Below are positions 1-5,789 of a stretch of 7,645 nt of DNA, piece after piece. The number at the start of each line of letters is the position of its first letter. Positions within the stretch are counted from its first letter, which is position 1. This DNA comes from DASPPK01 sp041479575 (GTDB lineage Archaea; Thermoproteota; Bathyarchaeia; Bathyarchaeales; Bathycorpusculaceae). The DNA is taken from positions 1 through 7,645 of the forward strand of contig JBGOYH010000103.1 of the NCBI GenBank assembly GCA_041479575.1, written 5' to 3'. A program made the translations under genes and the position numbers. The notes beneath the pieces are model-generated. The model made no database searches. It saw only the letters and a list, made by a program, of their open reading frames with translations, and was not told the DNA's origin.

Positions 1-131
1 AACTTAATCTCGCCTTGATCAGACCAGTGTCTGGCTATCTGCATCTTCTGTTCATAGTCTTTCGCTTGAGTCGCTTTGAACGCCTTACATTCGTTACAGT
101 CCAACCCACAATAGGCAATCATTTCCGACAT
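1..131 (-). CDS. DUF3795 domain-containing protein, N-terminal part (runs off left edge)
   Basis: The first 43 residues are visible, beginning MSEMIAYCGLDCNECKAF. The pattern YCGLDCxxCxAFxATQ followed about 17 residues later by ARHWSDQ is the recognisable N-terminus of DUF3795 proteins, small Cys-rich proteins common in archaea and anaerobic bacteria. Cys8, Cys12 and Cys15 probably bind a metal with further cysteines lying beyond the window. The biochemical function of the family is not known to me. The ATG at 129-131 is chosen because family members begin a few residues before the YCGLDC motif; a purine-rich AAGGAAG about 9 nt upstream is a weak ribosome binding site. It lies 174 nt downstream of the MFS gene on the same strand with no clear promoter between them, so co-transcription is possible. 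I am confident of the family and not of any role. Confidence 0.8.
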   Translation of the reverse strand, partial: MSEMIAYCGLDCNECKAFKATQAKDYEQKMQIARHWSDQGEIK

Positions 132-305
132 AATTATCCGCTTCCTTCTTTGGCATATCACGTTTTGAATGATCGCAGCCAGCGAGGTAAGCGTTCTACA
201 GTCATATGATGGATGCGAGTGCTTAGTCATCTTTGGTGTTTCTCAAACTTGACACAGCTTTCGCGCACGCAACGTAGATTTCTCCCGTACAATCCTTTTC
301 TTTTT

Positions 306-1541
306 CTATTCCATCGCGCGTTGACGTGATCTAGGCGTAGCGTTTTCGCGAGTAGGGTCGATCGTTAAGAAGTAGAAAACAAAGGCTGAGATGACACCCA
401 TTGCTCCAAGAACAATTCCTAAACCTTCATAATCAAGTGAGAGAAGTACTAGCCCTCCAACTGCTGTGCCCAAGGCGGAGCCCAGATTCATAACCGCAGA
501 ATCTATAGACATCATGGTGCTACGGAATTTTGGAACTTGTTCAAGAACCAGGCTATTAGCTGCTGAAGCTACAACGCCGAAAAACCAACTACTTATGAAA
601 CTTAGTGCCAGAGAAAACCACAGATTGACCATACAGGCATAGAAAATTGTAAAAATGCCGGCTAAAAGGGCATTCAAGACTGTTGAAGTTTTCCTCCCAA
701 ACCTGTTTACGACTGGACCACTAACTAAACCGCCAACAGTATAGCATGAGGCTGCTCCTAGAATCCAAATTGATGCAAAATTCGTGGATACCAGGAACCG
801 TTGTCTGAAAAACGATGCTCCGTAGATTAGGATGGCGATAAATGAGGCTGAGCGAAGGACGTCGCCTATCAGGCAAGAGGTCGCAGATCTGTTTGCCAGC
901 ACCTCTTTGAAACTTCTCATGTACGACGTTCTATTCATCTTTGGTTGGTGGCTAGTTGTGGCGGATGGCAGTCCGACAAACGCCAACAAGAAACTTGTGA
1001 GTATAATAGGTATTACGAATCCTAAGAGAGTGAAACGCCAGCCAGCAAAGCCTCCAATCAAAGCGATTACGGGGGCTATGACATATGATAAGGCTCCACC
1101 TGCAATAATCCACCCAATGGCATTCGCCCTCTTCTCCAATGGGAAGTGCTCCCCAATCAGTGTAACACCCATTGGTGAAACCATCGCCCATCCTAACCCA
1201 CTCAACGAATAAGATGCAAGCATCATGTTGAAATCTGGAGCTAACAGGCAACCTAGGGCCGAGACGCTGATCAATAACAAACCTATGAGGAGCAATGACT
1301 TATGTTTAAATCGGATACTTAGAATACCCATAAGTAGCGCAAATACGAATGCAACAACGGAATAAGGAGTATTAATTTGCCCCATAACACCGACAGGAAC
1401 GTTGAATGTGTTTCCTATATCGATTAGAAAAAGTGCGACCGAAAGCGCAAGTGGTCCAGTGGCAAAATAGGAGATGACCAGCGAAGGGAGGAACAGCGTT
1501 CTAGGAGAACCTTTCTTCGCGGCATCACCAGGATCATCCAA
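306..1541 (-). CDS. MFS transporter, DHA1-like 12-TM efflux permease
   Basis: This 411-residue protein is hydrophobic throughout, with about twelve predicted membrane spans in two halves joined by a polar loop near residues 192-220. MFS marks are visible: a motif-A-like GPVVNRFGRKT at about 275-285 between TM8 and TM9, its N-terminal counterpart around RFKHKS (77-82), a charged EHFPLEKR at 131-138 followed by a glycine-rich helix, and GWRF at 167-170, typical of the DHA1 branch. This branch holds proton-driven exporters of drugs, sugars or metabolites; the substrate cannot be read from the sequence. The start is TTG at 1539-1541 with GGAG 9 nt upstream; no ATG occurs in frame before residue 53, which lies beyond TM1. 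The gene ends with TAG. It follows the thiolase/DUF35 modules on the same strand but has its own elaborate promoter, so a link to their substrate is only a guess. Confidence 0.88.
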   Translation of the reverse strand: MDDPGDAAKKGSPRTLFLPSLVISYFATGPLALSVALFLIDIGNTFNVPVGVMGQINTPYSVVAFVFALLMGILSIRFKHKSLLLIGLLLISVSALGCLLAPDFNMMLASYSLSGLGWAMVSPMGVTLIGEHFPLEKRANAIGWIIAGGALSYVIAPVIALIGGFAGWRFTLLGFVIPIILTSFLLAFVGLPSATTSHQPKMNRTSYMRSFKEVLANRSATSCLIGDVLRSASFIAILIYGASFFRQRFLVSTNFASIWILGAASCYTVGGLVSGPVVNRFGRKTSTVLNALLAGIFTIFYACMVNLWFSLALSFISSWFFGVVASAANSLVLEQVPKFRSTMMSIDSAVMNLGSALGTAVGGLVLLSLDYEGLGIVLGAMGVISAFVFYFLTIDPTRENATPRSRQRAME

Positions 1542-1615
1542 GTTTTATAACTCCGTTCTGTTCACTCTATTCGCCTTAATACCCATGAAGACGCACAATT
1601 TTACTTTGGTCCTAC

Positions 1616-1630
1616 GTCACATATGTGTCA
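1616..1630. promoter_or_regulatory. Candidate operator palindrome at the MFS transcription start
   Basis: The 10-bp perfect palindrome CACATATGTG sits at 1618-1627, with a further G/C pair outside one mismatched position. It begins about 11 bp downstream of the TATA box, around the predicted transcription start of the MFS gene. Archaeal repressors often bind there to block RNA polymerase recruitment. The palindrome is seen directly; the operator role and the repressor are inferred. Confidence 0.4.
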
Positions 1631-1640
1631 GTTATTTTGT

Positions 1641-1648
1641 TATTTAAA
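1641..1648 (-). promoter_or_regulatory. Archaeal TATA box for the MFS gene
   Basis: The minus strand reads TTTAAATA, a consensus-like archaeal TATA box. Transcription would start near 1618, giving a leader of roughly 75 nt before the TTG start at 1541, longer than the roughly 25 nt predicted for the thiolase genes. The sequence upstream (CTAGA) is a poor BRE. No better TATA box was found closer to the gene. Confidence 0.55.
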
Positions 1649-1666
1649 TCTAGTTTAGGATCATCG

Positions 1667-1690
1667 TAAGGCAATTGCACTTAAGGCAAT
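1667..1690. repeat. Tandem 9-bp repeat TAAGGCAAT upstream of the MFS promoter
   Basis: TAAGGCAAT occurs at 1667-1675 and again at 1682-1690, a 15-bp period, with the palindrome GCAATTGC overlapping the first copy at 1671-1678. The pair lies 19-42 bp upstream of the TATA box relative to MFS transcription, where archaeal activators usually bind. The repeat is seen directly; its use as a regulator site is inferred. Confidence 0.4.
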
Positions 1691-1700
1691 ATGCTGCTCA

Positions 1701-1720
1701 GAAGAAGGAAATGAAAAAAG
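1701..1720 (-). terminator. Oligo-T terminator after the short DUF35 gene
   Basis: On the minus strand a CTTTTTTC tract (T6 at 1714-1719) followed by the pyrimidine-rich CATTTCCTTCTTCTG lies about 20-40 nt past the TAG stop at 1740. Archaeal termination commonly uses such U-rich tracts without a hairpin. It would separate the thiolase/DUF35 unit from the MFS gene. Confidence 0.5.
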
Positions 1721-1739
1721 CAGTAGGTATTGCGGCTAT

Positions 1740-2141
1740 CTAAGCAGGTTTGAAATAGTATCTTGGCCATTGGGGCCAGATTTGCGTTGCCGCGCAAGTC
1801 CCGAAGTCGATTATCAAATCCATTCCTACCTTTATCTGTTCCAATGCAATGGCTCTAATCATTCCTGGGATTTTCAAGCCGTTTTCAAGTTGAACGATCC
1901 CCATCGCGTAAGGAGCCATTGACTGGAACTGCACTGGAGCAATATGGATTACCGTGAACGTCAGCAGTTTTCCCTTTGTTGGAACAGCAGTCCAGTCAAA
2001 GTCTTTTGAGTAGCAATCGTTGCATACCGGTCTTGGCGGAAGATGGATTTTTCCGCATTTCTTGCATTTTCCAGCCAACAGTTTTCCTTGGTTGATGTTT
2101 TTATAGAATTGTTCTATTGTGAACGGTGCTTGTTCGCTCAT
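1740..2141 (-). CDS. DUF35 zinc-ribbon/OB-fold protein, partner of the adjacent thiolase
   Basis: At 133 residues this has the usual length and layout of a DUF35 protein. A short N-terminal helix (about 8-22) is followed by a rubredoxin-like zinc ribbon with CxxC pairs at Cys26/Cys29 and Cys40/Cys43 around the LPPRP signature, and an OB-fold from about 55 to 125 (GKLLTFTVIHIAP onward). DUF35 proteins bind thiolase-fold enzymes: in the archaeal thiolase/HMG-CoA synthase complex the DUF35 subunit bridges the two and helps bind CoA, and BbsA pairs with BbsB in toluene degradation. The gene starts 2 nt after the 390-residue thiolase stops, so the two are almost certainly co-translated and form a complex. 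The ATG at 2141 has AGGAG 9 nt upstream, inside the end of the thiolase gene. It ends with TAG. Confidence 0.9.
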   Translation of the reverse strand: MSEQAPFTIEQFYKNINQGKLLAGKCKKCGKIHLPPRPVCNDCYSKDFDWTAVPTKGKLLTFTVIHIAPVQFQSMAPYAMGIVQLENGLKIPGMIRAIALEQIKVGMDLIIDFGTCAATQIWPQWPRYYFKPA

Positions 2142-2143
2142 TC

Positions 2144-3316
2144 TTATCCGCTCCTGTAAAGGTGAACCGTCGCAGTTGCACCTGAACCGCCAACGTTATG
2201 CGTCAATCCTATGCTGGCGTCTTTCACTTGCCTTTTGTCGGCGCGTCCAGTTAGTTGTAAATAGATTTCGTAGGCTTGTCCTGTTCCCGTTGCCCCGACA
2301 GGATGGCCCTTTGCCTTCAAGCCTCCGCTTGTGTTGACGGGAATTCTGCTTCCAAGCTTTGTTTCGCCGTTTTCAGCTAGTTTTCCGCCGTCGCCGGCTT
2401 TGCAGAATCCCAGGTCTTCATATGCGATTATTTCCGCGATTGTGAAGCAGTCGTGGACTTCTGCCACATCAATGTTTTCGGGCTTTAATTCTGCCATTTC
2501 ATAGGCTTGTTTGGCGGCAACTTTTGCGGCTTCGAGTGAGGTGAGAGTTTTTCTCTCATACAACCCGATGGTGTCGCTTGCTTGTCCGCTCCCAACGATG
2601 TGGACCGGCGTGTCCGTGTATTTCTTGGCTAGTTCAGGCGTGGTTAGAATTAGGCAGCTTGCGCCATCAGTGATAAGTGAGCAGTCATACAGTTTGAGGG
2701 GCCAGGCAACCATCCTTGAGGATAAGGCTGTTTCAAGCGTTATTTCCTTTTGCATTTGCGCCTTCGGGTTCAGACTGCCATGATAATGGTTTTTCACGGC
2801 AAGCATCGCCAGCTGTCGCTCAGTGGTGCCATAAGCATGCATATGTGCAGTAGCCATCAAAGCGTAAAGTCCTGGAAACGTGATGCCATGCCACTGCTCA
2901 AAAGGATAATCCGATGCCATGGCAAGGTATTCCGTCACTTCTGACGTTGTCCGATGTGTCATTTTTTCAACGCCGCCAACCATGACAACGTCGCTTAGAC
3001 CTGAACGAACGGCGCAAATTGCAGCTCTTAGTGCCGCGCCTGAGGAAGCGCAGGCAGCTTCGGTTCTTGTGGCAGCAACGTGCCCAAGACCCGCCCAGTC
3101 AGCGATCGTGGCGCCAGTGTGGCCTTGGTGCTCGTATGACTCACCCATGTGACCGACGTATAAGGCTTGGATATCCTTCTTGGGGTCTAGTTTCGGGCAA
3201 TTGTCAAAGGCTTCTTTGGCTGCATCTGCGAAAATCTCTCGCGCGTATAATCCTTCAAGCTTCCCAAATTTTGACAACCCCGCGGATATTATTGAGGCAA
3301 GAGGCTTTCCTTTCAA
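2144..3316 (-). CDS. Thiolase (acetyl-CoA C-acyltransferase family, archaeal/SCP2-like type)
   Basis: This 390-residue thiolase has the catalytic set expected of the archaeal/SCP2-like branch: nucleophile Cys89 in EAACASSGAAL, His288 in EVHDCF, His338 in GGLKAKGHPVG, and HNVGGSG at 373-379 in place of the C-terminal CxGGG of classical thiolases. Such enzymes reversibly join or cleave acyl-CoA and acetyl-CoA. With a DUF35 partner and an HMG-CoA synthase they feed the mevalonate pathway; no HMG-CoA synthase lies in this window, so a beta-oxidation-like or specialised degradation role is equally open. The start is TTG at 3314-3316 with GGGAG 8 nt upstream. A strong TATA/BRE lies about 50 bp upstream, so this gene heads a two-gene unit with the short DUF35 gene. 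The fold is certain; the substrate and direction are not. Confidence 0.92.
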   Translation of the reverse strand: MKGKPLASIISAGLSKFGKLEGLYAREIFADAAKEAFDNCPKLDPKKDIQALYVGHMGESYEHQGHTGATIADWAGLGHVAATRTEAACASSGAALRAAICAVRSGLSDVVMVGGVEKMTHRTTSEVTEYLAMASDYPFEQWHGITFPGLYALMATAHMHAYGTTERQLAMLAVKNHYHGSLNPKAQMQKEITLETALSSRMVAWPLKLYDCSLITDGASCLILTTPELAKKYTDTPVHIVGSGQASDTIGLYERKTLTSLEAAKVAAKQAYEMAELKPENIDVAEVHDCFTIAEIIAYEDLGFCKAGDGGKLAENGETKLGSRIPVNTSGGLKAKGHPVGATGTGQAYEIYLQLTGRADKRQVKDASIGLTHNVGGSGATATVHLYRSG

Positions 3317-3361
3317 GCAAATTTCTCCCTGCTAGGGGAAAATAGATTCTAGTTGAACGGG

Positions 3362-3374
3362 TATTTAAATTTCG
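3362..3374 (-). promoter_or_regulatory. Strong archaeal TATA box with BRE for the 390-aa thiolase
   Basis: The minus strand reads CGAAA directly followed by TTTAAATA (TATA at 3362-3369, BRE-like purines at 3370-3374), close to the archaeal consensus. Transcription should start near 3340, giving a leader of about 23 nt before the TTG start at 3316. This makes the second module independently transcribed even if there is read-through from the first. Confidence 0.7.
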
Positions 3375-3403
3375 TTCGCTCTTTTTTGAAGATAAGATGA
3401 ATG

Positions 3404-3431
3404 AAAAGAAGAACAATGGACTTTGAAAAAA
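3404..3431 (-). terminator. T-rich terminator after the 228-aa DUF35 gene
   Basis: About 30 nt past the stop codon at 3460 the minus strand has T6 (3426-3431), then TTCTTCTTTT (3404-3413). This is a typical archaeal U-rich termination region, and it precedes the promoter of the next thiolase. No strong hairpin is seen. Confidence 0.45.
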
Positions 3432-3448
3432 GGAGTAGTGGACTTTTG
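3417..3448. repeat. Short direct repeat between the two thiolase modules
   Basis: TGGACTTTG at 3417-3425 recurs as TGGACTTTTG at 3439-3448, with GAA-type sequence after each, so 11 of 12 bases match if one T is inserted. The copies start 22 bp apart, about two helical turns. They lie 50-80 bp upstream of the TATA box of the 390-aa thiolase and within the terminator region of the previous gene. A regulator site is possible, but chance is not excluded. Confidence 0.25.
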
Positions 3449-3459
3449 AATTGTCCCTC

Positions 3460-4146
3460 TTACTTCGGTCCAAACGCCTTTTTTACCCAAGCTCTGGTTT
3501 TGTCCATGTCTTCCCTGAAGCGCTTCAGCTCTTCTGGGGTTCTTTTTGGAGCTACCGGTTCTTCAGCTGGTGTTGCGTAAACGTCAAGCAGATCGCCTTT
3601 AGGTTGCTTTGAAATGCTTATGTTGACTTTCAAGCCTATGTTGACTTTTTCTGGATCGATATCCCGCATCGTCATTGGCAAGCACGTGTTTGTACCGTCG
3701 ATTCTAATCATTGCACCTACCAGAGGCTGCAAGTGTGCCATCGAGGGCCATGCGATCACCATTATTGTGTACGAGTGGATTTCGCCTTTCTTTGGAAGTT
3801 CAACCCATTTCGTCTCTTCAAGCCTGCACTTCGGGTTGAAACAGTGTGCGCGCGGTGGACAATAGACGAGACCGCATATTGGACACTTTGTACCATGCAG
3901 TTTTCCTTCGAGTAGGCCTATGAAGAACTTTGAGGTTTTGCCGTAGCTGTGATGGAACATGCTGCCATGAGGTCTGTGCACGACCAGGAATGTCTCAGGC
4001 TTCAATTCGTTCAGTGTGGGGCCGTCGTTCATCTCGACTATTTTCCAGCCTTCAGGTCTCCATCCGCCTTTGCGTTCCCATTCCTCCCACCATTTTTCGT
4101 CATATGGTGATTGTTTCATCATTTTTTCTGGTCCAGGTTGCTTCAT
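3460..4146 (-). CDS. Long DUF35 zinc-ribbon/OB-fold protein, partner of the 430-aa thiolase homologue
   Basis: This 228-residue DUF35 protein is well beyond the usual 130-150. An N-terminal extension of about 70 residues is rich in Trp and charged residues (WWEEWERKGGW at 19-29). After a helix (about 70-84) comes the zinc ribbon, Cys88/Cys91 and then Cys102/Cys107, with PPR at 97-99. The second knuckle is C-x4-C (CFNPKC), not the normal CxxC, and Cys96 could be an extra ligand. An OB-fold spans about 113-193 and a charged helical tail about 202-226. As a DUF35 protein it should bind the thiolase-fold protein encoded 4 nt upstream and help form its acyl-CoA site. The ATG at 4144-4146 is supported by a near-perfect GGAGGTG inside the end of the upstream gene. 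It ends with TAA. Confidence 0.88.
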   Translation of the reverse strand: MKQPGPEKMMKQSPYDEKWWEEWERKGGWRPEGWKIVEMNDGPTLNELKPETFLVVHRPHGSMFHHSYGKTSKFFIGLLEGKLHGTKCPICGLVYCPPRAHCFNPKCRLEETKWVELPKKGEIHSYTIMVIAWPSMAHLQPLVGAMIRIDGTNTCLPMTMRDIDPEKVNIGLKVNISISKQPKGDLLDVYATPAEEPVAPKRTPEELKRFREDMDKTRAWVKKAFGPK

Positions 4147-4150
4147 AATC

Positions 4151-5443
4151 TTACACCTCCAACACTACGGCTCCTGCTTGACATCCCGTGCCCCCGTGTC
4201 CGTGTATGAATGCTTTCTTTGGTTTGCTCAGTTGTCTGCCTGGTGCGCCCCATTTCTTGCCGATCTGGTTGCTGAGCTGCCAGTAGCTGTCTACGACTTG
4301 AGCGATTGACGTTGAACCGACAGCGTGTCCTTGAGCGGTGAGGGCTCCGCTTAGTTGGCATGGAAGCTCTCCGTCTCGTGAGATTACGCCGTCTCTGAGG
4401 AGTTTCTTTCCTTCTCCTCGTTTGCAGAAGTCGAAGTCTTCAAGTCCTGCTAGGACTACGCCTGCGTAGGGGTCGAAGATTTCTACAAAGCTGATTTCTT
4501 TCCGCGGGTTTTTGATTCCTGCATCTTTGTAAGCCATTCGTGCGGATACTCGTAGCGAGCCAAAGTTTAGGAGGTCAGGGTAGGGTGACATGGGTTTGGG
4601 AACCGTTTTTGGCCATATTTTCTCGTCTTCTGGGTAGATGCCTTTCCAGGCGGGGTTATCTGGTCGGTCTCCGGCTCTCATCGTGTCTGAGCCTAAACCC
4701 ACTCCGCTTATCCAAATGGGGTTGTCGGTTAGCTTCTTTGTCATTTCTTCATTTGCCAGTAGTAGGGCGGAAGCTCCTTCGCTTGTCATTGCGCATTCGT
4801 GGAGTCTATATGGCCATGAAATCAGTCGAGATTTGTAGACGTCGTCAACCGTTATTTTGCTGAAGCCATGTTGGGCTGGCCATTGAGCGTATGGGTTTTC
4901 GAGGCTGTTGTTGTGGTTCATTGCTGCAATTTCGGCTAGGTCTTCCTCAGTGTCTCCGTATACATGCATTCTTCGTGCTTCCATTGTTGCGTAGAAAGCG
5001 TTGTATGTGAAGCCTGAGACAAAGTCCCAGTCGGTGTCTCCTGCGATGGCTATGGCTTCGTTGACTTTTTGGATGGGCAACTCGTTCATTTTTTCCCATC
5101 CGACTACGAGCACAACGGGGAACATGCCTGAACGTATCCATAAGGCTGCGTTGACTATGGCGTCGATTGGTGTTGCACCGCCTGATTCCACACGGTAGTT
5201 GGGCACGCCTGACAAGCCTAGATAGTCGTTGATTATCCAGTGCATGCATTGTTGCTGTTCTAGTATATCGCTGAAGTAGGAGTAGCAGCAAGCGTATCCC
5301 TTCTTCAAGAAGTCTCCGAGCTCAAGTTCTGGAACGTCGTCCAATATCATTTTGACGGATTCAGCGCACATTTCTTCCTGCAATGTATGTCGCGGGTTGT
5401 CGAACCTTGAAATGCTTCCAGCGACTATTCCGACCTTCTTCAA
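4151..5443 (-). CDS. Thiolase-fold protein lacking the catalytic cysteine (SCP2-thiolase-like, DUF35-associated)
   Basis: This 430-residue protein is clearly thiolase-fold and aligns with its 390-residue neighbour (RSGxxxVVLVVGWEKM near 104-119, QGHAVGSTS near 371-379). Its active site is rebuilt. The nucleophile position holds Gly89 (RVESGGATP; codon 5177-5179), the HDCF His and Cys are replaced in IFDPY by Phe323 and Pro325, while His373 remains and the C-terminal motif is HGHGGTG (414-420). About 30 extra residues, rich in Pro, Trp and acidic residues, lie near 256-290. Without the Cys it cannot use the standard thiolase mechanism. Known precedent: Ltp2 aldolases of sterol side-chain degradation are thiolase-fold, lack this Cys and need a DUF35 partner. 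An aldolase-like or non-catalytic subunit role is inferred. The start is TTG at 5441-5443, with GAGGTG 5 nt upstream. It is first in a two-gene unit. Confidence 0.88.
   Translation of the reverse strand: MKKVGIVAGSISRFDNPRHTLQEEMCAESVKMILDDVPELELGDFLKKGYACCYSYFSDILEQQQCMHWIINDYLGLSGVPNYRVESGGATPIDAIVNAALWIRSGMFPVVLVVGWEKMNELPIQKVNEAIAIAGDTDWDFVSGFTYNAFYATMEARRMHVYGDTEEDLAEIAAMNHNNSLENPYAQWPAQHGFSKITVDDVYKSRLISWPYRLHECAMTSEGASALLLANEEMTKKLTDNPIWISGVGLGSDTMRAGDRPDNPAWKGIYPEDEKIWPKTVPKPMSPYPDLLNFGSLRVSARMAYKDAGIKNPRKEISFVEIFDPYAGVVLAGLEDFDFCKRGEGKKLLRDGVISRDGELPCQLSGALTAQGHAVGSTSIAQVVDSYWQLSNQIGKKWGAPGRQLSKPKKAFIHGHGGTGCQAGAVVLEV
4154..4160 (-). promoter_or_regulatory. Strong ribosome binding site GGAGGTG for the 228-aa DUF35 gene
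   Basis: GGAGGTG on the minus strand lies 7 nt before the ATG at 4146 and is embedded in the last codons of the thiolase homologue (Leu-Glu-Val). It fixes the DUF35 start against the internal Met9 and Met10, and indicates coupled translation of the pair. Confidence 0.75.
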
Positions 5444-5448
5444 TTTTC

Positions 5449-5454
5449 CACCTC
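5449..5454 (-). promoter_or_regulatory. Ribosome binding site deciding the TTG start of the 430-aa thiolase homologue
   Basis: GAGGTG on the minus strand is 5 nt ahead of TTG at 5441-5443. The first residues MKKVGIVAGSISRF fit a thiolase N-terminal strand, and no ATG occurs in frame before residue 25, so TTG is the supported start. Confidence 0.7.
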
Positions 5455-5490
5455 AATTTTGAAAGTATTAGCTAGTGAATTCTATTGACT

Positions 5491-5500
5491 ATAATTAATT
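5491..5500 (-). promoter_or_regulatory. Probable TATA box for the 430-aa thiolase/DUF35 unit
   Basis: The minus strand reads AATTAATTAT within an AT-rich block about 52 bp upstream of the TTG start, nearly the same spacing as the better TATA box of the 390-aa thiolase. It is a weaker match to consensus and lacks a clear BRE. Predicted transcription start is near 5470. Confidence 0.4.
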
Positions 5501-5666
5501 TGTCCTGTCTGTCCGTGTTTTTTGTGGAAAGTCATTGTGATTTCACCAGAAAGGTGTTATTGTTGAGAACATGCCATGAGCATACCGCAACGATTTTCAA
5601 ATACGTGGTCTAGTCAGAGGCTTAAACCAACGCTTCCAGAGCAAAGTGAAGACTCCAAGAATACAG

Positions 5667-5780
5667 ATGGGTGAACAACAAAAAATTGAGACTTTGATAA
5701 GTGAAGAGGCTATGCTTTTTGCCAAATGCCTGAGGGGCGAGAAACCGACTTGGCGTCCTAGGACTGTCGAGTTGTCCTAG
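5667..5780 (+). CDS. Small hypothetical protein (37 aa) upstream of the HExxH protein
   Basis: The frame ATG (5667) to TAG (5778-5780) encodes 37 residues, MGEQQKIETLISEEAMLFAK followed by CLRGEKPTWRPRTVELS. It has a charged helical first half and a basic, Pro/Arg-rich end. The composition looks like a real protein, and a weak TATA-like CTTAAAC at 5621-5627 would place transcription near 5650. No good ribosome binding site precedes the ATG; GTG at 5646 is an alternative. The gene is in the same reading frame as the next one, 9 nt downstream, separated only by the TAG. It may be a small partner of the metallopeptidase-like protein, or its N-terminal part if TAG is a nonsense mutation or read through. 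I recognise no family. Confidence 0.4.
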   Translation: MGEQQKIETLISEEAMLFAKCLRGEKPTWRPRTVELS

Positions 5781-5789
5781 GGTGTCCGT

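Noticed and set aside
15..209. A 64-codon plus-strand reading frame at the left end
   Set aside because: It lies largely opposite the DUF3795 coding region on the minus strand, whose motif is unmistakable. The plus-strand translation has no recognisable features.
832..1212. A 126-codon plus-strand frame and other overlapping frames inside the MFS gene
   Set aside because: They are antisense or out-of-frame to a full-length MFS protein with clear motifs. No ribosome binding site or family resemblance supports them.
1740..5443. Complete archaeal mevalonate-entry cluster (thiolase, DUF35, HMG-CoA synthase)
   Set aside because: Neither thiolase-like protein is an HMG-CoA synthase. Both have the GHxxG and C-terminal glycine motifs of thiolases, so the synthase gene is absent from the window.
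5540..5560. CACC/GGTG short inverted repeat in the divergent intergenic region
   Set aside because: The stem is only 4 bp and has no T tract or nearby promoter, so it is easily explained by chance.
5778..5780. TAG as a pyrrolysine codon joining the small ORF to the HExxH protein
   Set aside because: TAG is used as an ordinary stop by the MFS gene (306-308) and the short DUF35 gene (1740-1742) in this window, and no pyrrolysine genes or insertion signal are seen. Kept only as a minor alternative.
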